64,000 nt of DNA from the NCBI RefSeq assembly GCF_016906535.1, contig NC_057375.1, positions 1,240,001 to 1,304,000 on the forward strand, written 5' to 3'. Within the stretch, counting starts at the first letter, position 1. Each line of letters opens with the position of its first letter. The notes under the pieces were generated by a model. It was not told where the DNA came from and made no database searches. It worked only from the letters and a program-made list of their open reading frames with translations. Origin of the DNA: Rhizoctonia solani (Eukaryota > Basidiomycota > Agaricomycetes > Cantharellales > Ceratobasidiaceae). The translations under genes were made by a program, and so were the position numbers. This document shows positions 55,253 through 64,000 of the stretch, piece after piece.

Positions 55253-56776
55253 ACAGGACACAGACGGTTTCACAAATATCCCTGCTGTTCTAATATAGAC
55301 GTATTTTTCAATCCACCGTGTTCACCTAGTCCCTTAAAGCTGTGCAAGTTGTCAGGTCTGGAAATGCCAGGTATCATTGCATTATTGATGCTGATGCTCA
55401 ACCCTTTTGGTACTTCTTGTTACACTTGCAGGGAGTTACTGGATGGGTTTAGCAACAAGCGCTATTCAGGCCGAATGGCAACACGGTGGACCCCAAAAGT
55501 GCGGATTTTCTGAACGTAAAAAATCGCGCGTTATATGCGGAGTGTTGGCAAAGTCCGACCAGTTTTTCCATGAATCCGCATCTTCAACTCACCCCTGTGT
55601 GTCGTCGAGGTGCGTATTCTGCGATTTTAGGCGCGGATGTCTGGCAAAATCTGGACGTCATGCGGATTTTCCGTACTTTTGGGGTTCGTCGTGCAACAAA
55701 GCCGGCGAGTCGAGGGGTTGGGATACAAGGTAATAGATATGAGTATATCATACAAGTGAATTGTAGTTGTAAGCGATGGAAGGCATTGGGACTTCCACGT
55801 TTGTTTATATAGGGGAAGGAGCGTACATGCAAAGAGGCCACAGTCCCCCCAAGCGCACCCAAACAATATCTCCTCCTTTACCAGTCACTCTTTTTGAACT
55901 CAAACCCCTTCACCTCGAATTTGAACTTTCTATTCTTTAATTTTGAATTTCTGGCTTCCACTTGAATTTATCCTCTATTTATTTATTATTCTCCCGATCA
56001 GCGGCCCACTTAGAGTTCGAACACGCGACCGATCCTAATGCAAACACCTATCGGCGCTATACCCTCGAACCCGGCAAGGTGCCCCAACAGATGATCCCAG
56101 CGCAGGATTGTGTGTTTCCGCACGCATTTATCAGATACGTCTTCGTGTATTTTTACCTGTATTCGCCTATTATACAATCAAAATTAACTACCATTTGCAC
56201 GTAAAACCACCTGCGGGACCGGTAGCTGATATAGGTTGAAAAAAAATGTTAAATTGGGCATAAGTGGCAAGGGAATCCATGTACGCGTGTGAACCAATAA
56301 AATGTTACCATATGGAAACCCACTGAAAGAGAAATGAGTTTCCCATCTAATTTAAGTGGGGCTCCCCTGCAAACCAGCTCCTACCTCGCCCAGCCAATTT
56401 TAGCTGCGTTTCTTTTCTCTGTGCACAATCGGAGAACCCTGTCGTTACTAATCGGTATGACAGTACTTGGAAACATTTCATCCTTGCTCGGGATGAAGTG
56501 CCCTGAGATGCATATCATCCCAAGTTAACCGCGCGCAACTTATGTGGCTACAGCCAATAGAATGTGTGCGGAGGATCCATTGCCACTATATATGACCAGG
56601 TTGGCACTACGTGTTGTCCAAATATTGTGTTAACTTGTTCTCATACTCACTAACCCGGCGCGCGCGCATCAGGCTTTCTGCTCTCGGAGCGCCGTTTAGA
56701 ACGTATATAAAGAGTTCTACAGGGGTGATTCTGATTATAGACCAGTACTAGTAAATCTTGCCATCCTTAAGCAGCC
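55253..56776. other. Intergenic between the P450 copies, with repeat-like DNA
   Basis: A motif TGCGGATTTT recurs at about 55500-55510 and 55661-55670, with a reverse-oriented variant (AATCCGCATC) near 55573, suggesting a degenerate repetitive element. A C(G)-rich run (GGCGCGCGCGC) is at about 56658-56668. A TATA box precedes the downstream P450. I see no gene. Confidence 0.45.
56704..56712 (+). promoter_or_regulatory. TATA box of the intact P450
   Basis: TATATAAAG lies 65 bases upstream of the ATG at 56777, a good core-promoter position. Confidence 0.55.
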
Positions 56777-59457
56777 ATGTCTGAAACCAATCTCGACTTC
56801 GACCAAGTGCAGTGGCTCCTCAACAAGGCGGCCGAATTTCTCCAAACTCATCCTCTGGAGAGTTCTATTGCTCTGGCATTCGCATCTATGGGAGGGTATG
56901 CTGTCAAAAAGCTGATCGCACCACCAAACTACCCCAACATCGATGGTCCTCCAAGTGATGATATTAATATTGTGTTTGGTACATATGCACCACGACTCAA
57001 AGTGTTTAAACCCCCCAGTTTCTAACCTTTGCGCTTGTAGGCCACTTTGTTAAACTTAATACCCCCGAAGCCATTCCATTCCATGATGAGCTGCAAGATA
57101 AATACGGCTCGGTATGCAAGCTCAAGGGGATATTTGGGGTGTGTCCAAGTCTCCCAACCAAGCAATAGACAGTTCAATTAATAGCAAATACTTTTTAGAA
57201 AGAGGAGCTTTTTGTTTCCGATCCTCGATTCCTACACGAGGTTCTCGTCAAAGGCGTAGATACTGCCTTTAGCCACGAACAATATTTCTACGAGTAAGTC
57301 GGAATAGTTGAGACTTGCTATCTTAGCCAACGGGATACCCTTCCTAGTTTTAACGCGGCGACCTTGGGTCCAGGCTTGCTTTCAACTTATGGTAGGCCAC
57401 TTGTTACTCTTCCCATTGCGTCTACTGAATGTCTTCTTAGGAAACATACATAAGGTGCAACGCAAGGTACATAGTTAACATTGGAGTACTATTTAGCAAT
57501 CGTTGACCCATGCGCGCCGCTACAGATGCTCAACCCTGTATTCACCAGCAAACATATGAAGTCCCGTAAGCGTAACCACCCCTTTGCAATTCACTCGTTC
57601 AAAAGGCTAACTGTATACGCCCACGTTAGTGGTTTCCGTCTTTGGCGCAATTGCTCAAAATGTATGTGCTTGTAAGCTCATTTCGTATATATATGCTCAA
57701 TTCCGAATTTTTTAGACAAAACACTCTATGATCAAGGAGATGGGCGACTCAGGGAAAAAAGAAATGGATATGTTGAGATGGTGCGGAGCTACTGCACTTG
57801 AGCTGATAGGACAAGCGGGTACGTGGATCCAGTTAAAGTCAGCAATACTGTGAATTTATTCCACTTGAATCAGGTCTCGGACATACTTTCGGCATTCTCG
57901 AACAGGGTGACTCGGCATATAGCCTTGCAATCAAGGATTTCTTGTATGGCTCTAGTTCCTAAATTCTCTTGCTCCCACTGATTGAAACGATGCAGCCCTG
58001 CTTTTGCCAAGGTCATCCCCTTGAAGGCTCTCATACCCTTTTTCTGTCACTTGAGACCTAAAGCATTACAGCGCAAGCTTGCCGAGTGGGCGCCCGTACC
58101 ATCTGTTCAGAGACTTAGGCATATCGTCAAAGTCCAGGATGACCAGGTAAGCACAACTCGGATACATAAAAATAAATGACAAACTAGCAACTTTGGGCAT
58201 GTTAGGCCCAATCTATCCTAGAACTCAAGAAAGATAGGCTCAAAAGTGGACAGCTTGATGACGGGGAAGAGTTGCATGATATCATGTCTATTCTACGTGA
58301 GTGATTATGTACCCGCGATACACGAAGATGCTCACTCGGGTTTTGGCTGGTGGTAGTTAAAGCAAACATGGAGGCAAGTGAGAAAGACCGACTCCCGGAG
58401 GATCAACTCCTTGGTCAGATGAAGTTGGTCTTCACTCTTGTCTCAAGTAGCGTAGGGCAGTTGCTGACAACCTGAAACTACAGTACTTTGATCCTTGCAG
58501 GCCACGAAACAACCAGGTACCAGTTCCGCTTCGAATACCAGGGGTTCCTGTACTAATTTGTTTATTTTATTTAGTGGAGCGCTGACTCGGCTCTTGCAAT
58601 TGCTTGCTATGAATCAGACGATACAAGACCACCTCCGTGCCGAGTTGCTCAAAGCATCAGAGCAACTCACGTACGACGAACTTCAAGAACTACCTTATCT
58701 TGACGCGATCTGCCGCGAGACGCTGCGACTTTATCCCCCTTTTGCACTACTCGAGCGGGAAGCGCTCGCGGATTGTACGGTGCCGCTTAGATATCCCATC
58801 AAGGGAAAGAACGGCGAGGAGATTAGGGAGATCCGAGTTCGGAAAGGCACAGTGATCCACGCCGCTATCGGGCAGGCTAACCGGTCCAAGTGAGTGCAAG
58901 CTCCCGTGAGACCCGTGCTTGACTAAACCCATATGTTTCTGTTTTTGCTTTTCTGCACAGAGAGACGTGGGGAGAAGATGCAGATGTGTTTCGACCGGAA
59001 CGATGGCTAGAAAAGCTACCTGATTCGGTGTCGGACTCAAAGACGGCAGGCGTCTATTCGTCGCTGTAAGGGTATCAAAAGAATGCGAAAGCACTGTGAT
59101 TCTGACATACGATATGCAGCATGACCTTTTCTGCAGGTCCCAGGTCGTGCATGTAAGTTTATCCCCAGTTACGCCCCGCATCCCATGCTAATCCTCGCGT
59201 AACTCAGCGGCTTCAAATTCGCTGTGCTCGAGCTTAGTGAGTATCATTTGTCATTTGGCATGCACCCATGTTTAACCAATCTGAAATGATCAGAGACCGT
59301 TCTATCCACACTCGTCAAATCGTTCAAATTTGAGCCTGGGAGCACCAAGGCCGTCTGGCTTATGGCCGGCAGCATGCTCCCTTATGTCGAAGGAACCAAG
59401 GATTTGCTCGGAGAGGGGATAAGGCCAGCTATGCCGCTGGTGGTTTCGGTCTTGTAG
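56777..59457 (+). CDS. Cytochrome P450 monooxygenase
   Basis: This is a heme-thiolate monooxygenase of the endoplasmic reticulum; the substrate is unknown. About fifteen short exons join without any frame break, from the ATG at 56777 to TAG at 59455-59457. The N-terminus has a membrane segment (SSIALAFASMGGYAVKKL) and a Pro-rich hinge (APPNYPNIDGPP). Conserved parts are visible: VQRKMLNPVFTSKHMKS, the I-helix AGHETTS (58498-58530 plus 58576), ExxR as ETLR (58717-58728), the PERW motif FRPERWLEKLP, and the heme loop MTFSAGPRSC followed by GFKF (59120-59215). The C-terminus is GIRPAMPLVVSVL. It is about 35-45% like its decayed neighbour by eye, so the two are old tandem duplicates. A role in secondary metabolism or detoxification is inferred. 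Confidence 0.93.
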
Positions 59458-61137
59458 AGAACCCTTTACGAGGGGTTTGTTGTTGTCCAATCTCTCTATC
59501 CATACATGCGAAGCTACAATAATCAAACCAGATGTTGCACATCTTTGCGACGGCGGGTGTTTGTTTGTAAGAATTATAAGTTTGGGACGGGCATATATGT
59601 TTCACTTGGGATCTGTTGACTTTGGACGCAACAGATCCAGGTCTTCAATCCGACTCACTTGGCCTTAGAGTCGAGATTCGTGCGCCATCAATAATGAGCT
59701 CGCCTAGATCCAGTTGGGATTTCCTTGTTTTAGTACCAAGTGCTGGCTCTTCTTTCTGTCACATAAACTTTATCAGTCGATAGCGGGGGATTAAAGCTAT
59801 CTACACTATAAATTAAAACCCGTCGGGACTTGTGGGGTACCAAAGACGCGAGAAATTTAAATATTAAGAAAGCCGATCTGACTGTACATGTGGGTGTGTA
59901 GGGCTTCGACCGGTATTACCGGCCCGAAGAAATGAAGGGGATCATTGTACTTGGGGGAGGGGGACTGTGTTCAGTTTATTGGCCCTTGATAACCGAGCGG
60001 AGAAATTAAAAGACACGTGAATGTAATTATAAAGTCTATAGCAACCTCGTTACGAATAAGGTGGTTGAATTGTGAATATATACTTGGAGCACGGGGGTGG
60101 TTCTCTTGAATGGCGCGCCGATAGTAGAGTCGTTTCTTTTTCAAATCTGGCGGCCGAACATACGGTCGTCTTACGTACCTGCCGGCTCGCGCTGGCGATT
60201 GAATTCAATACGGTATACAAAATAACAGACGACGTGGTTACGAATGATTGTTGAGAAAGTGAATGCAAGTCTTGTTAGAGGTTCCAGGCTGATAGTGGAG
60301 AGCAGCTGGGACGGACAAATCGCATTAGTCACCCGCTTACGGTGCGAGTGTTGTACCTGCAAGTTCATGTTTCAAGCCACGCTTCGTCTCCAGGAACCCA
60401 GCGACCTCGATCGACCAAGGGGGTTCGGATAAACTTGGCATTCCATCGATGTTGAATGACTGCCAAGGAAAGGATTCACATCAGACAGACATGGAATCAA
60501 GGATCGGCAAATTGTGTTTAGCACGCAATCAGGTTCCGTGCGCGGGCTCAAATTATAGACGTATGGGTGGAACGGGTTAAATAGGTGCGGGGACCCAGAT
60601 CCCAGCGAAAGCAACCTCGTTACGGTAAAAAATATATGAAAGAACTGGGTGTAATTTATGTAGGAACTTGGTGTGACGTCATGGAGGAATAAAAGTCCTG
60701 CCTAGGTAGGGATAATCAGCTTTGGAGGAAAACCTTGTAGCAATCTAATGGGCAGGAATGAAATCGGATCCGGATCGGAACAAGCGAAGTGATTGGGTTT
60801 GGAGGTCCACGAAGGCGAGGGGAGGGCATGCGGGATCGACGGACAGTTGGTTTTGTTTTTATGGAGATCGAACGCGGTGGCTGATAACCAAGGAAACTTG
60901 GGATTGTTCCGGTGCTTTGTGGCCGGACGGTTGCTTGGTGGATGACAGCCATCGAGAGGGATAATATGTCACGGACAAGAGTTGTGTATAGGTAACGGAC
61001 ATGGCGACGACTGTGATTGGTTAGTTCCCTTGGAAACTGGGATCACGCATCAGCACAAGGGTCCTCCCCCTCGGGCTCAGAAATTATAACACGACGAGTG
61101 GTGTTGGTGGGATTGTGCGTATACGACTCGGTTCACC
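59458..61137. other. Intergenic region with a 15-nt direct repeat
   Basis: No gene was found. The exact 15-mer AGCAACCTCGTTACG occurs at 60040-60054 and again at 60610-60624. Open frames here (60072-60254, 60758-60964) are short and lack motifs. The last 150 bases precede the gene starting at 61138. Confidence 0.5.
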
Positions 61138-64000
61138 ATGCGATTATTCGGCAAGAAAAAATCGAGCAATGCGATTCAGGAAGAACAGCCGCCGCCAGCC
61201 ATCTCTCGACCGCGTGCTCAAGGCCATTTGCCGCCCACGACTGCTCCCAAGCCATCCTCTAGACGATCCTATGGGAGCACACACCACCGAACAAGTCATC
61301 ACTCCCCTCTATGCACGCTTTGCCCGTGCAGACTCGTTCGAGAACTTGAGTCTGCGCGCAAAGGCAGGGGCAGAGAGCCGTGCACCGTCCATGGCACCGA
61401 CCAATCAGGACTAGAAGACGATGCGAACCGACTTGGGTATGATAGACCATGGGCGAGGGAACTTGCTACTTCGTTCGATTCTCCAGAGCCGATTCAGCCA
61501 GCAAACACAGGGTCGAGTGTGCGCATTGTATCTGGATCGAGTGTGCGCGACCGCAAGACCTCTGTCGATAAGCGCCTCAGTCTCGAGGCTGTCGCTGCTG
61601 CCGATCCCTTTATGGCCTCCAAGATGCAGAGTGTGATGCGGAGGGCACCCAGTAATGTACGTTGTGCTATCATCGTTTCAAGCATCGACTGACATCACCC
61701 CAGGTGAGGACACCTGATTCCACACCGCAACGCTCAGTCACCGCTCCCCCGACCACCGCCAAACCCTCCCACCCTCCACCTCGCATCCCGACCGCTCCCC
61801 CTACCCGATCCGTCACTGGTCCCAAGAGCCCACCATCCAGTCGGCCCTCGTTTGACGACGACGATACATCAGTCTTTTCCCATTCCAACGCCGGTCATGC
61901 CCAGCCTCGCTCTGTTTACTCGAACATCGCGTCAGCATCGAGCAAGCGAGAACGCGGCCCTCCGCCCGTCGCAGGAACTCCATCTGCATACGCTTGGCGC
62001 TCTGGCCAGTCCGACGACGGCCACGGAGGCGGAAACAGCTTCTATACGGGCGGCAGTCAGGTCAACCCGTACACCTGGGCCCAGCCGGGTTCTTCTGCTC
62101 CTCAACCTGTGTCCGTGCCCGCCGCTCAGCCATTCCTCCCGCCCGGCGCGGCACCCCCCAACCCATCCGGCCAGCCCAATCCCAACCATGCTCCCCCGAG
62201 CAGCATGTCCATGGGCAACGTCCTCAAAAAGCGCACTCCTTCCAACCGCCTGTTAATCGTACCCCGGCTCCGGCTGGACATCCTGCATCGAGGAGGATGA
62301 GCGTGAGTAGTGCCGATGTGAGGGTTGAGCGGTGGACCGGGAACCTGGGGCGGGAGCGCGATCGCGGTTCCTCAGACTACAGAAAGGGAGAGGGAGCGGG
62401 ATAGGGAGCGAGGGAGAGGTGGTATGGCGGGTAGTACCTCCACTCAGGCCGGCACGTCCACTTCAGCCGTCCCGCCCAGCTCAACCGTCGCAGGACCTAG
62501 CTCTACAGCTGCAAGGCCCAATCCTACCACTGCGAGTCAACCCACTGCACACGTCCCCAACCAAAATACGGCGACCTTTCGCGCACGCCGACGGTCAAGA
62601 GTGTCCAGCCTGGAGAAATCTTTCGCCATCCGGGGACGGCCCCCATGCCTCTTCCGTCGTCCCATTCGGCACCGTATCAGGCCGTGTCCCCTGCTGTATC
62701 TCCACCCCCGCTCCTGCCTTCCAAGAGTGCAGCGTCTGGATCTTCGACTCCCACGGCGCCTTCTGCCATGAGCCCCCGAGACTCGTTACATCCCCAAGAC
62801 AAGTCATCTCCCCCTCCATCTCAGCCTACGACTCAGGTTAACACCGCGGCATCTCAACCACCCCAAGTGCCCGTATCTGCACCACCACCACCGCCCAAAA
62901 AGCCCACGGAAATCTACCGCCCGGCGCATCACCCTCTTCACCCTCCCCTCAACACCGTACAAACACTCTCCCTCGAGCCACGGGCCGAGTTATTCTGCTT
63001 ACGGACCTACCCCCGGGAGTGCGTATGGAAGTGTAGGCGCCAACGGGAGTCTCAACGAGCACAGAACGAGCACGAGCACTCAAGAGTCGAAGAATGCGAG
63101 CGGCCAATTGCAAGAGCCCAAAGCGGGTGGAGTCAACGCGTACGAGTCTAGTGTGAGCTCGATCCGGAAGGTTTCTCAGCTCCCTGCTGTTCAGCCGTCG
63201 GACCCACGTACGACTCAAGTATCGGACGTCCGCAAGGGTCAGGTCTCGGATGTTCGTGATCGACGGGCGAGCCAGTTTCCCGACCCTCGTCCGAGCTATT
63301 CATCCGAGGCGAGACCAAGCTATCGTCTGACGCCCGGACGAGTCAACATACCGAGGGGCGGGCGAGTCCGATTAAACCTAGCGTTGGGAACCAACTCACT
63401 ACGAGCCCGGTCGGAGTCAGCGACTCGACATGGGCTCGTTCTATCGTTGCTGACGCCGGGTCTGGACGCGCCACGCCTGTGTCTCCCCAAGGCGCTGGAT
63501 TATCTGTTCCGGGACCCGATGCAAGGAGTTCTGTATATTCGGGAGCGAGCAGCGTCAGTGTTGTTCCCCAAGCACACCCCTGCCACCTCCAAGTCCGTCC
63601 AAGTCCAAATCGGCCGCTTCCAAGACTGCTCCACCAAACCGCGAGCTGCCTCAACCACCAACAACACAACGACAATGAATCGCCCAGGCCCGTCTCCCCA
63701 TCCGCCCAGTTCCCTCCGCGAAAATCTCAATCGATCCCCCACGCGCGCCATCGTCCATGTCCGTATCGTCCTACGGCACAGCCATGCCTCTCGAGTCGGA
63801 TCCCGGATTCGAGGTCCCGCCCGCCCCTACCAAACTCGCGATCGGGGGACTCGCACGATCAACACTTCGGCCCCTCGTTCGCAGTCGCCACGCCTACATC
63901 TACGAGCGTGTCGGCTGCCCGACGAGCGCGATGGTCACCGCTCGGATGACGCCTACCACGACCGCTGCGTTGTCGCCCATGACCATTCCTCGATTCCGTC
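61138..64000 (+). CDS. Pro/Ser-rich protein, partial, with repeated frame changes
   Basis: The start MRLFGKKKSSNAIQEEQPPP at 61138 opens exon 1 (61138-61656), spliced by GTACGT...CCCCAG to exon 2 at 61704. The product is low-complexity and rich in Pro, Ser, Arg and Thr (for example SVTAPPTTAKPSHPPP and PSFDDDDTSVFS), with no domain recognised. It resembles large disordered agaricomycete proteins. Coding-like sequence continues to the window end but switches frame several times. Switches are seen near 61310, 61410, 62235 and 62600, around 63317 (…SEARPSY then SSDARTSQ), and near 63565. Clearly coding blocks include VSDVRKGQVSDVRDRR (63215-63265) and SYGTAMPLESDPGFEV (63760-63810). Most switches are consistent with one missing base. 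The gene continues past the window. Confidence 0.6.

Noticed and set aside
1..64000. tRNA genes, rRNA genes and CRISPR arrays
   Set aside because: A few GTTCGA-like T-loop matches were seen (near 1555, 1785 and 56011), but none has a matching acceptor stem; no spaced repeats were present.

Overview
This window is nuclear DNA of a filamentous fungus, most likely an agaricomycete. Nearly every gene is cut by many 45-70 nt GT-AG introns. The gene content also fits: a dual hybrid histidine kinase, Zn2Cys6 regulator, CE8 pectinesterase, small secreted 'glycopeptide', tandem P450s and a Pcl-type cyclin. A Rhizoctonia-like (Ceratobasidiaceae) source is my inference from the style of these families; nothing in the window proves it. 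I see no prokaryotic operon, CRISPR array, rRNA, convincing tRNA or intact transposon.

Layout. 0-4.4 kb: a small minus-strand two-exon gene and sparse DNA with a near-perfect 30-bp hairpin and a C4 repeat. 4.4-12.7 kb: a large sensor kinase with two kinase cores and two receiver domains. 13.2-14.3 kb: succinate dehydrogenase iron-sulfur subunit. 15.8-19.5 kb: a MYND-finger protein and poorly preserved coding fragments. 20.8-23.0 kb: a 719-residue Ser-rich protein. 23.5-28.6 kb: pectin methylesterase, a PrxQ-type peroxiredoxin with a lysine-rich tail, and a secreted cysteine-rich protein. 29.1-30.0 kb: a cyclin on the minus strand. 30-40 kb: gene-poor, but it hides several small many-exon genes, including a 77-residue Hva1/TUDOR protein in six exons. 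40.4-43.7 kb: Zn2Cys6 transcription factor. 44.5-45.1 kb: a small Cys-rich protein (minus). 46.3-48.9 kb: NYN-domain ribonuclease-like protein. 49.3-51.3 kb: GT31 glycosyltransferase. 52.6-59.5 kb: a decayed cytochrome P450 followed by an intact relative. 61.1 kb to the end: a Pro/Ser-rich protein whose frame switches repeatedly.

The genes are independent housekeeping, signalling and plant-interaction genes; there is no obvious cluster beyond the P450 pair. A theme of the window is the number of single-base frame breaks in otherwise convincing genes, several of them exactly one base short in a G or C run. These look partly like assembly indels. The first P450, however, also carries a lost ExxR arginine and several breaks outside such runs, so it is probably a true pseudogene.

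Exon boundaries were read by eye from splice signals, phase and family motifs, with no alignment or transcript data. Small genes without a recognised family have low confidence.
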